A DNA stretch of 64,000 nt, from positions 1,054,001 to 1,118,000 of the forward strand of contig NZ_JAVDDX010000002.1 of the NCBI RefSeq assembly GCF_030848575.1, read 5' to 3'. The position numbers were made by a program, and so were the translations under genes. The notes below the pieces were generated by a model. The model saw only the letters and a program-made list of their open reading frames with translations. It made no database searches and was not told where the DNA came from. Shown here piece after piece: positions 51,565 through 60,085 of the stretch (position 1 is its first letter; every line of letters begins with the position of its first letter). The stretch comes from Haloarcula sp. H-GB4. GTDB taxonomy: Archaea; Halobacteriota; Halobacteria; Halobacteriales; Haloarculaceae.

Positions 51565-52299
51565 ATGTATCCCGAGTTCGAGGTCGTTCCCGCGGTCGAT
51601 ATGCAGGACGGACAGGTGGTCCAGTTGGTCGGCGGCGAACGCGGCACCGAGAAAACCTACGGTGACCCGGTCGAGGCCGCACAGCGATGGGTCGACGCCG
51701 GTGCGCGGACACTCCATCTCGTCGACCTCGACGGCGCGTTCGAGGGCGAGCGACAGAACGCGGCGGCCATCGACGCCGTCCTCGACGCGGTGGGGTCTGA
51801 CGTGGACGTGCAGCTCGGCGGCGGCATCCGGACCGCCGAGGACGCCATCTCGCTGCTTGACCGCGGGCTGGACCGCGTCATCCTCGGCACAGCAGCCGTC
51901 GAGACGCCGGAAATCGTCGGCGAAATCAGCGACGAACACCCCGGCAGTGTCCTCGTGAGTCTCGACGCGAAGGACGGTGAGGTCGTGGTGTCGGGCTGGA
52001 CCGAGGGCACTGGGCTGGACCCCGCTGAGGCCGCCGAGCGGTACGCCGACCTGGGGGCCGGCGGCATCCTGTTTACCGACGTGGACGTGGAGGGACAGCT
52101 CGACGGGGTTCGGACCGAGCCGGTCCGCCGGCTGGTCGACAGCGTCGATATCCCCGTCATCGCCAGCGGCGGCGTCGCGACCATCGATGACATACTTGCG
52201 CTTCGGTCAGCCGGGGCCGCCGCCGTCGTCGTCGGGAGCGCCCTCTACGAGGGGCAGTTCACGCTCGACGCGGCGATTGACGCGCTCGCCGAGGACTAA
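51565..52299 (+). CDS. hisA: Phosphoribosyl-formimino-AICAR isomerase (HisA)
   Basis: 244 residues. TIM barrel with PAVDMQDGQVVQLVGGE, catalytic Asp early (AVD) and LDAKDGEVVVSGWTE, second Asp in LFTDVDVEGQLDG, phosphate loops IASGGVA and VVGSALYEG. Fourth step of histidine synthesis. Its TAA shares bases with the stop of the convergent GH97 gene. Confidence 0.96.
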   Translation: MYPEFEVVPAVDMQDGQVVQLVGGERGTEKTYGDPVEAAQRWVDAGARTLHLVDLDGAFEGERQNAAAIDAVLDAVGSDVDVQLGGGIRTAEDAISLLDRGLDRVILGTAAVETPEIVGEISDEHPGSVLVSLDAKDGEVVVSGWTEGTGLDPAEAAERYADLGAGGILFTDVDVEGQLDGVRTEPVRRLVDSVDIPVIASGGVATIDDILALRSAGAAAVVVGSALYEGQFTLDAAIDALAED

Positions 52300-55200
52300 T
52301 CGAGCGAGACGAACGGCAGCGTCGCCCGCGAGTCGGCACTGTAAGCCAGCGCGTCGGACTGGCTGACGCCCTCCGGCGTCGTCAGGTCCATGATACGCGG
52401 GGCATTCTCAACTGCATCCGGCTTGGCACCGCCGAAGACGTAGCCCTCGGCTTTTTCGGCGACGGGGCGCAGCGACCCGCGGTCCTCGGACTGCACCATC
52501 GCAACGACTTCCAGGTCCGCCGCGTCTGCGCCGCCAACGGCTTCTCTATCGAGGGAGAGTGTGACTGTTCCCGCGTCGACATCGACGGCCTCGGCGAGTG
52601 AGACCGCGTTTCCGTCAGCATCGGTCAGTGTGGCACCGCTGGCGTCGGTCGCGCTCTTGGAGAAGCCGCTGATCTCCAGGCGGTACTGCCACGGCGACTC
52701 GAAGTTGACGTTCGCGCCGAGGTCCGCAAGACTGCTCGTCGACCCGCTGTCGGCGGTCGGGTCGCGCAGCCAGAGGACGAACCACTGCGGCGAGAAGCCG
52801 CGGCTACTACCGAAGGCGTTGTAGAGGGTTGCCACCTCGAAAGTAAAGCGGTGGAGGCTCGGCGTCTGCTCGATAGTCAGCGACTCCAAGTCGAACGCGC
52901 CGTCCTCGAAGTCACCGCTGGTCGGATACGTGTACCCGCCGGGACCGGTGTCGTCGCCGGACGGGTCGGCGAGTTCGGCCACCGTCGCCGGCGGTTTGAC
53001 CGTCACTGTCCCGCTTGCGAGCGTCGTGCCGTCGGGGAGCGTGACCGCCACGTCGTAGTCGCCGGCCGTGTCGATGCTGTAGCCGAAGTCGTAGGTGGCG
53101 TCGCTGGCGTTGGGCGGGAAGCGGACGTTCTCTGTCCCGACGGCCTCGCCGTCGACGCGGAGCGTCACCGTGGTCCCGCCAATGAACGCCCCGTCGTTGC
53201 GCCCGGTGGCTCGGATGAACGGCTCCTGAATGAACACTTCGTCGCTGATATGGACATCGATATCCTGTTCGGGCCGCTCGTACTCGGGCAGGTCGTTGAT
53301 CTCCTGACCTGTTGCGCGCCGGAAGCGGACAGCCGTCCCGCCGCTGCCGACCATCGACGCGAGCAGGGTCGTGCCCGGTGTGACGATGGTCTCGTCGACG
53401 CGAACGTCGGTCAGGTTCTCGTCGTAGGCCGCGTCGATGCCGTCGGCATAGATTTCGGCGACGTACTTCGGGCCGTTGGATCCGTTCCCGTTGCCCGTGC
53501 CGTTCTTCTCGCCGTTGTCGTTCCCCGGCCCCCGCCCGTTGCTGTCTGACGCGGGCGAGAGAAACGACAGAGGCACGTCGATAGCACGGCCACCTTCGTC
53601 GGTCATGGCGCCGAGGTACCACTCGTCGTCTTTCTGCCGTGCAGTGAGCATGTAGTCGCCGATCTCGGCGTCGATGACGCGCGTGTCGTCCCAGCCGGCG
53701 GCCGGCACGTCCTCGATGAACTGGAACGCGTCGACGGTCTCACCGCGGATGGGAGCGGTCTCGGGTTCGGGCGTCGATTCGCCGGACTCGGTGACGGCCA
53801 CCGAGTCGAGATTGAAACCACCGGTGTCCTCGGCGGTCAGCGAGAGCGCGATTTCGTCCTCGTCGCCGGACAGCGAGACGGTCGTCGAGACGCTCTCCCA
53901 GATGTCCCAGTACTCGGTGGGTGGGAACGTTAGCTGGCCGGCCTCGCTGCCGTCGACCAGCACCGTTGCGGTGCGGTCAGTATCCGGACCGACGGCGTTC
54001 TCCTCGGCATCGCTGGCGTACCGGAAGTGGATGTCGTACTCGTCCTCGCTGGCGTCCTCGACGGTCCATGAGACGGTCGCGCCGGGCGCGGCGCTGTTGG
54101 GATCGATGGCGACGTACTGCTCGCCCTGGGCGTTGGCCCAGCGGGCGGCCGTCGAGAACCCGTCGAGGTCCCCCCATTCGGCCTGGGCGACCTCGCCGAC
54201 AGCGGTCATCGACGGCTGGTCGGCCAGGTAGGAACTGGGCAGGTCGGCGGCCATCTGGAGGCCGCTGAAGTACGTCGGATACATCGCCAGTTGCTTGGCA
54301 CGGGTGGTCTCGATGCCGCCAGAACCGGAATCCATGTCGAAGATGCCCGGCGTGTACTCCACCGGCCCGCCCAGCATCCGTGTGAAGGGGAACGTGACGT
54401 GGTGTTCGGGGCTCACGTCGCCAAAGGCGTCGTACTCCTGGCCCTTGACGCCCTCGCGGGTCATCAGGTTCGGGTAGGTTCGCCGGCGGCCGGTCGGATG
54501 AATCGGCTCGTGTATATCGAGCATCTGTCGGTTGGCCGCCGCCGTCTCGGCGACCAGCGTGTGGTGGTTGACCAGTATCTGGTTGTGGTGGCTGTAACTC
54601 TCGCCCGCAAGGTCGCCGCTGTCGGAGACGTAGCCGCTCTTGATCGTTCGGATGCCCAGCTCGTCGTACAACGAAAATGCCTCGTCGAGCTGTGATTCGT
54701 AGTTCCGGAAGTCACCGGCCGTCTCGTTGTGCATCGTCATCTGGGTCGGCGGGTCGAGGCTCGCGCCGTAGTCGGTCACTGCCGCCAGATCGAAGTCCGG
54801 ATACGGTGTGGAGAAATCGAAACTGCTGCCATCGCCCGGATAGCTCGACCAGCCCTCGTTCCAGCCCTCGACGAGGACGCCGGGGATGTCGTGCTCGCTG
54901 GCGAAGTCCATGTACTGCGTGGCGCGCCCGGTCTGTGCGCCGTGGTTGCCGGTCTGTGGACCCTGATACTCCCACTGTGCTCGGCCGGTAATCATCAGCC
55001 ACCAGACGCCAATGAACTTTTGCGGCTCAATCCAGTCGACACCCTGCGTGAACACCGCCTCGTCGTAGTCCTCGTTGAGATTGACGACGAGGTTCGACTC
55101 GATGAGGTCGCCGGCGCTGGTCCCGACCTGTACCGTTCGCCACGGGGTAACGTGCGGGGCCGAGGCTGACACCTTGGTACCGTCAGGTAGCGGTGCGAGC

Positions 55201-55994
55201 GTTGACTCGAATACTGTATCGCCGCCGTCCGACGGCGTGAGTGCGAGCGAGGCGTAATCTGTCAGGTCTGCCTCGTGAACGGCCACATAGTGGTCGTCGT
55301 CGGTCTGCATCGTCATCGGCGTGTGGACGCCGTCGAAGCCAGTGCCGTCCAGTTCGCCAGCGACCTCGCTCAGCGGCGTCTCGGCGTACTCCACCTCGAA
55401 GTTGTTGTAGTCGTTGGGGATCCACCAGGAGGTGTAGTCCCCGGCGAAGTTGTACTCGGTCCGCTCTGACGTGATGACAAACTGGTCGCCAAAGGGCTCT
55501 CCAAAGATGAACCGGAAGCCGACACCGTCGTCGAACACCCGGAAGACGATCGTCCCGAACCGCTCCGGCCCGGACGACTCCGCAACTCCCAGACGTAGCT
55601 CCGTGTACTGCTCCTCGATTTCGTCGTACCGGTCCCACACTGGCGTCCATGACGAATCAACCTCGGTCCGTTCGCTCCCAGTCACGACAAGTCCCGAACG
55701 GAACGCGTCCTGATTCTGGAACTCAAAGCCCAGTTCGGATTTCCCGATGAGCGCCATCCCCTCGTGTAGAATTTCGTATGTTGCCACACCGTCGCTGACA
55801 TCTACGGTGAGTGTTACTGCCCCGTCGGGTGATGAGACAGTCTGTGTGGCCGAATCGTCGCCCGCTGTCACCTGTGCAGCAGCGTCGTCGGAGACGGAGA
55901 CCGAGAAGGCCGATGCGGCGAGGAGCGAACCGACCCCACCGAGGAACTGTCTGCGGCTCGGGTTCGATTTGGGCTGTGATCTTTCTTCAAACAT
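52296..55994 (-). CDS. Tat-secreted GH97 glycoside hydrolase, multi-domain (1232 aa)
   Basis: Tat signal NPSRRQFLGGVGSLLAASAF leads to a GH97 N-terminal beta-supersandwich (about 45-300: GAVTLTVDVSDGVATYEILH), a TIM-barrel catalytic domain (about 310-610: GVLVEGWNEGWSSYPGDG; MLDIHEPIHPTGRR; REGVKGQEYDAFGD), a CBM-like insertion (about 650-780), a GH97 C-terminal part interrupted by a Gly/Asn-rich linker (about 850), a CARDB-like beta domain (about 945-1040) and a C-terminal DOMON-like glucodextranase domain. GH97 covers alpha-glucosidases and alpha-galactosidases; the substrate is probably an exogenous alpha-glucan or galactoside. Start ATG 55994 places RR at the right spot. Confidence 0.92.
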   Translation of the reverse strand: MFEERSQPKSNPSRRQFLGGVGSLLAASAFSVSVSDDAAAQVTAGDDSATQTVSSPDGAVTLTVDVSDGVATYEILHEGMALIGKSELGFEFQNQDAFRSGLVVTGSERTEVDSSWTPVWDRYDEIEEQYTELRLGVAESSGPERFGTIVFRVFDDGVGFRFIFGEPFGDQFVITSERTEYNFAGDYTSWWIPNDYNNFEVEYAETPLSEVAGELDGTGFDGVHTPMTMQTDDDHYVAVHEADLTDYASLALTPSDGGDTVFESTLAPLPDGTKVSASAPHVTPWRTVQVGTSAGDLIESNLVVNLNEDYDEAVFTQGVDWIEPQKFIGVWWLMITGRAQWEYQGPQTGNHGAQTGRATQYMDFASEHDIPGVLVEGWNEGWSSYPGDGSSFDFSTPYPDFDLAAVTDYGASLDPPTQMTMHNETAGDFRNYESQLDEAFSLYDELGIRTIKSGYVSDSGDLAGESYSHHNQILVNHHTLVAETAAANRQMLDIHEPIHPTGRRRTYPNLMTREGVKGQEYDAFGDVSPEHHVTFPFTRMLGGPVEYTPGIFDMDSGSGGIETTRAKQLAMYPTYFSGLQMAADLPSSYLADQPSMTAVGEVAQAEWGDLDGFSTAARWANAQGEQYVAIDPNSAAPGATVSWTVEDASEDEYDIHFRYASDAEENAVGPDTDRTATVLVDGSEAGQLTFPPTEYWDIWESVSTTVSLSGDEDEIALSLTAEDTGGFNLDSVAVTESGESTPEPETAPIRGETVDAFQFIEDVPAAGWDDTRVIDAEIGDYMLTARQKDDEWYLGAMTDEGGRAIDVPLSFLSPASDSNGRGPGNDNGEKNGTGNGNGSNGPKYVAEIYADGIDAAYDENLTDVRVDETIVTPGTTLLASMVGSGGTAVRFRRATGQEINDLPEYERPEQDIDVHISDEVFIQEPFIRATGRNDGAFIGGTTVTLRVDGEAVGTENVRFPPNASDATYDFGYSIDTAGDYDVAVTLPDGTTLASGTVTVKPPATVAELADPSGDDTGPGGYTYPTSGDFEDGAFDLESLTIEQTPSLHRFTFEVATLYNAFGSSRGFSPQWFVLWLRDPTADSGSTSSLADLGANVNFESPWQYRLEISGFSKSATDASGATLTDADGNAVSLAEAVDVDAGTVTLSLDREAVGGADAADLEVVAMVQSEDRGSLRPVAEKAEGYVFGGAKPDAVENAPRIMDLTTPEGVSQSDALAYSADSRATLPFVSLD

Positions 55995-56145
55995 CGAGTT
56001 GGTTCTGCCGTGGGTCAATAATAAAAGTTCACCTAGATTACGTACCAGTTGATCAGTGAGTCGTCGAATGCCACCGCGCTATCGCGTTACAGTCGAAATA
56101 GAGAGGTGGCTGAACGCCTATCCGGCTCGCACACATAGTGTAGAT

Positions 56146-56748
56146 ATGGACCGCAACGAGGTTCGCCACGCGTGGGACAGCGTCTCCGAGACCTACGCCG
56201 AACGGCGCGACCCGACTGGGTCGGACGCAGCCCTGCTCGATGACTTGCTCGAACGACTCCCCGAAGCGCCAACGGTCCTCGACGTGGGCTGTGGCGACGG
56301 CGCGCGGACGCTTGCGAACCTTCCGCCGAACAGCATCGGCCTCGACTTCTCCCGTGCGGGCCTGGCCCTCGCAGCAGAGACAGTGCCGGAGAGCCGGCTT
56401 GTACAAGGAGACATGACGTCGCTCCCGGTTGCGACCGACAGCGTGGACGCCATCACGGCCTACCACGCCGTCTTTCACGTCCCGCGGGACCAGCACCCGG
56501 CGGTTTACCGGGAGTTCGCCCGCGTGCTCCGTCCGGGCGGTACTGTGTTGATGACGCTGCCAAGCGGCCAGTTCGAGACCGTCCGGCGCGGCTGGATGGG
56601 CGGGTCGATGTTCTTCTCAGCGCCAGGTCGGCGGGCGACGCTCGACCAGTTGGCCGACGCCGGCTTCACTGACACGGAGACCGTCACTGCGACGGACCCC
56701 CTCGGGAGCGATAGCGAGTTCGTCTTTGCCACGCTCGGCGGCGATTAG
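56146..56748 (+). CDS. SAM-dependent methyltransferase, class I
   Basis: 200 residues. VLDVGCGDGARTLANLPPN is the SAM-binding motif I, IGLDFSRAGLALAAE motif II and YHAVFHVPRDQHPAVYREFARVLRPGGTVL motifs III-IV of the Methyltransf_11/UbiE-like group. Substrate unknown. ATG 56146 was preferred over an upstream start which adds basic residues unlike the family. Divergent from GH97. Confidence 0.9.
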   Translation: MDRNEVRHAWDSVSETYAERRDPTGSDAALLDDLLERLPEAPTVLDVGCGDGARTLANLPPNSIGLDFSRAGLALAAETVPESRLVQGDMTSLPVATDSVDAITAYHAVFHVPRDQHPAVYREFARVLRPGGTVLMTLPSGQFETVRRGWMGGSMFFSAPGRRATLDQLADAGFTDTETVTATDPLGSDSEFVFATLGGD

Positions 56749-56755
56749 CGGCCGC

Positions 56756-57148
56756 CTACTCAGCTAGCTCGTCAGCAGTGCTGACGTGCATCCCCACGAA
56801 CTGCCACGGGCGGTCCCCATCAGTGGCTTCGAGCGTCCCGCTCCAGCGGGTGTCGTACGCGTGGTGGACGCCATCCTCGGTGTCAGTCCAGCACAGTGTC
56901 ACGTCGTCGCTGAACCATGCGTAGCCCTCGCGTTCTGTTACCCGGAGTGCATGGCTCTCGACAGTCCAATCGCCCGTCGTCTCGGTCTGGTTCTGCAGTC
57001 CTATCTTGATAGCGTCGGTCCCGACCAACTGCTCGGAGATACCGAACTTGACCACCGAGCGGTCCGCGTCGTCGGCGAAGAAGGAGCCGAGCTGATTGCC
57101 GGCCCGCAACGCCGCGTAGTACGCCTCGATAGTCTCAGTCGCGTCCAT
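56756..57148 (-). CDS. SnoaL-like/NTF2-fold protein
   Basis: 130 residues. ATETIEAYYAALRAGNQLGSFF starts the helix-cone typical of SnoaL_3/DUF4440 proteins, followed by alternating strands with WFSDDVTLCW and RWSGTLEATDGDRPWQFVGM. Fold suggests a small-molecule binding or ketosteroid-isomerase-like protein; activity unknown. Convergent with the methyltransferase, 7 bp between the stops. Confidence 0.85.
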   Translation of the reverse strand: MDATETIEAYYAALRAGNQLGSFFADDADRSVVKFGISEQLVGTDAIKIGLQNQTETTGDWTVESHALRVTEREGYAWFSDDVTLCWTDTEDGVHHAYDTRWSGTLEATDGDRPWQFVGMHVSTADELAE

Positions 57149-57245
57149 ACTTGGCTCTACGGCCTGTGGCCCCTTCACTGGCTACGCCCGGCGGCCGCTC
57201 TCCCGACCCGCAATCCTTACGCCGCGGACGGCCACACGGACGTGT

Positions 57246-60011
57246 ATGACAGAGGCGACGGGAATCGTCGGGGAGTTCCTCACACTCAAGGAGGGGACCG
57301 ACGCGGACCTGCTGGCGATGCAGTGTGGCGACTTCTACGAATTTTTCGCCGAAGACGCCGAGATCGTCGCCAACGAACTCGACCTGAAGGTGAGCCAGAA
57401 GTCCTCGCATGGCTCGTCGTACCCGATGGCAGGGGTCCCGGTTGACGACCTGACGCCGTACGTCTCCGCGCTGGTCGAGCGGGGCTATCGAGTCGCAATC
57501 GCCGACCAGCACGAGACCGAGAACGGCCACGCTCGCGAGGTAACGCGGGTCGTTACGCCCGGGACACATCTGGAGACCGGCGACGAGTCGGCGCAGTACC
57601 TCGCCGCGGTGGTTCGAGAGGCCAGCCGAGACGGCGGTGACACCTACGGCATCGCCGCGACGGACGTGACCACGGGTCAGTTCCAGGTCACACAGCTCGA
57701 CGACGCCGACGCGGGCGAGGCGCTGACAGAGCTGTACACGTTCGGGCCGGCCGAGATTCTTCCCGGCCCGGAGCTCCGGAACGACGACGAGTTCTTAGAC
57801 CGCCTGCGCGAGCGGACGGACGCGGCGCTGACGCTGCACGACTCGGCGTCGTTTGAGCCGGGGCGAGCGGGCCACACCGTCCGCGAGCAGTTCGGGAGCG
57901 AGACGGTCGACAGCGTCGGCATCGGCGATCAGGACGTGGCACTGCGGGCCGCAGGCGCGGTGCTTTCCTACGTCGAGGACACCGGTGTCGGCACGCTAGC
58001 GGCGGTCACGCGCCTGCAAACGTACGGCGAACGCGACCACGTCGACCTTGACGCGACGACACAACGCAACCTCGAACTCACCGAGACCATGCAGGGCGAC
58101 AGCTCGGGGTCGCTGTTCGACACTATCGACCACACGGTCACGGCCGCTGGCGGACGACTGCTCCAGCAGTGGCTCCAGCGACCCCGTCGAAACCGGGCCG
58201 AACTCCAGCGCCGGCAGTCCTGCGTGGCGGCGCTGTCGGAGGCAGCGATGGCCCGCGAGCGGATCCGGGAGACGCTATCGGATGCGTACGACCTCGAACG
58301 GCTGGCCGCGCGGGCCACGTCGGGGAGCGCCGACGCGCGGGACCTGCGAGCAGTGCAGGAGACGCTTTCAGTGCTCGGGCAGGTCGCCGACGCCGTTACC
58401 GAGACCGAGCGGCTGGCCGAGTCGCCGCTTGCCGACGCCCTTGACGGAGCCGACCGCGAAGCGGCTGACGCACTGGCCGCGGAACTCGACAGCGCACTGG
58501 TCACGGACCCGCCGGGGACGGTGCGCCAGGGTGGCCTGTTCAAGCGGGGGTACGACGACGACCTCGACGCAGTCATCGACGAGCACGAAGCCGCGCTGGA
58601 GTGGCTGGAGACGCTGCCGGACCGTGAAAAGGAGCGGACCGGCATCACCCACCTCTCAGTCGACCGGAACAAAACCGACGGCTACTACATTCAGGTCGGC
58701 AAGAGCGAAACCGACGGCGTTCCGGAAAAGTACCAGCACATCAAGACACTCAAGAACTCCAAGCGCTACACGACGCCCGAACTCGACGAGAAAGAACGGG
58801 ACGTGCTGCGCTTGGAGGAGCGCCGCCACGACATGGAGTACGAGCACTTCCAGCGGCTCCGGGAGCGCGTGGCCGAGCGTGCGACGCTGCTGCAGGATGT
58901 GGGTCGGACGCTGGCGGAACTGGACGCCTTCGCGTCACTGGCAGTCCACGCCGTCGAGAACGACTGGGCCCGTCCGGCGGTCGTCGACGGCAACGAACTG
59001 TCTATCGAGGCCGGCCGCCATCCGGTCGTCGAGCAGACCACCGAGTTCGTCCCGAACGACCTCTATATGGACGACGACCGGCAGTTCCTCATCGTCACCG
59101 GCCCGAACATGAGCGGGAAGTCGACGTATATGCGCCAGGCCGCGCTAATCACGCTGCTCTCGCAGGTGGGCAGTTTCGTCCCGGCGCGGTCGGCAACCGT
59201 CGGACTAGTGGACGGCATCTTCACCCGCGTCGGCGCGCTGGACGAACTCGCACAGGGCCGCTCGACGTTCATGGTCGAGATGCAGGAGCTATCGAACATC
59301 CTCCACTCAGCCACCGAAGAATCACTCGTGATTCTGGACGAGGTGGGCCGCGGGACCGCGACCTTCGACGGTATCTCTATCGCCTGGGCCGCGACAGAGT
59401 ACATCGTCAACGCCATCCGGTCGAAGACGCTGTTTGCGACTCACTACCACGAACTGACGGCGCTGGGCGAGGAGCTGCCGACCGTCGAGAACGTCCACGT
59501 CGCGGTCGACGGCGAGCCCCGCTCCGCGGAGGGCGACGGCGACGTGACGTTCCTCCGAACGGTCCGGAACGGCCCGACCGACCGCTCCTACGGCGTCCAC
59601 GTCGCCGACCTCGCTGGCGTCCCTGAACCAGTCGTCGACCGCTCGCAGGCAGTGCTCGACCGGTTGCGCGACGACAAGGCCATCGAGATTCGGGGCAGCA
59701 AGCAGAACGAGGGCGGGACGACACAGGCCGTGTTCGACCTTGATTCGGGGCAGTTCAGGGACGGCGCGGCTCAGTCCGAGGACGCAGCAGCCGGTTCGGC
59801 GGCTGAGCCGGTTGCGACCGACGGCAACCCCGAACACGCTCCCGACGGGTCCGTGGCTGAAGCCTCAGATAGCGACGCGGCAGCAGCGTCGCTCGATCCT
59901 GAAACTGAGGCCGTCCTCTCGGAACTGACGGAACTGGATGTCAACGAGACACCACCGGTCGAACTGATGGCGAAAGTACAGGAGTGGCAGGCCGAGCTGG
60001 ACGACGAGTAG
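57246..60011 (+). CDS. mutS: DNA mismatch repair protein MutS
   Basis: 921 residues. N-terminal mismatch-recognition domain with GDFYEFF (the Phe-x-Glu wedge in the FYE motif), connector, core and clamp, then the ATPase with Walker A GPNMSGKST at about 619-627 and Walker B LVILDEVGRGT. An acidic, Ala/Asp-rich linker (about 820-870) precedes a C-terminal MutS tetramerisation-like helix (DVNETPPVELMAKVQEWQ). Starts mismatch repair. mutL does not follow it here. ATG at 57246 sits 97 bp from the divergent NTF2-like gene. Confidence 0.96.
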   Translation: MTEATGIVGEFLTLKEGTDADLLAMQCGDFYEFFAEDAEIVANELDLKVSQKSSHGSSYPMAGVPVDDLTPYVSALVERGYRVAIADQHETENGHAREVTRVVTPGTHLETGDESAQYLAAVVREASRDGGDTYGIAATDVTTGQFQVTQLDDADAGEALTELYTFGPAEILPGPELRNDDEFLDRLRERTDAALTLHDSASFEPGRAGHTVREQFGSETVDSVGIGDQDVALRAAGAVLSYVEDTGVGTLAAVTRLQTYGERDHVDLDATTQRNLELTETMQGDSSGSLFDTIDHTVTAAGGRLLQQWLQRPRRNRAELQRRQSCVAALSEAAMARERIRETLSDAYDLERLAARATSGSADARDLRAVQETLSVLGQVADAVTETERLAESPLADALDGADREAADALAAELDSALVTDPPGTVRQGGLFKRGYDDDLDAVIDEHEAALEWLETLPDREKERTGITHLSVDRNKTDGYYIQVGKSETDGVPEKYQHIKTLKNSKRYTTPELDEKERDVLRLEERRHDMEYEHFQRLRERVAERATLLQDVGRTLAELDAFASLAVHAVENDWARPAVVDGNELSIEAGRHPVVEQTTEFVPNDLYMDDDRQFLIVTGPNMSGKSTYMRQAALITLLSQVGSFVPARSATVGLVDGIFTRVGALDELAQGRSTFMVEMQELSNILHSATEESLVILDEVGRGTATFDGISIAWAATEYIVNAIRSKTLFATHYHELTALGEELPTVENVHVAVDGEPRSAEGDGDVTFLRTVRNGPTDRSYGVHVADLAGVPEPVVDRSQAVLDRLRDDKAIEIRGSKQNEGGTTQAVFDLDSGQFRDGAAQSEDAAAGSAAEPVATDGNPEHAPDGSVAEASDSDAAAASLDPETEAVLSELTELDVNETPPVELMAKVQEWQAELDDE

Positions 60012-60085
60012 CAGACAGCACCCGATTTTCAACGAAGATACTCACGGCGGAAGGTGTATACGGGAGTTGTCACTGCTAGAAGGCA

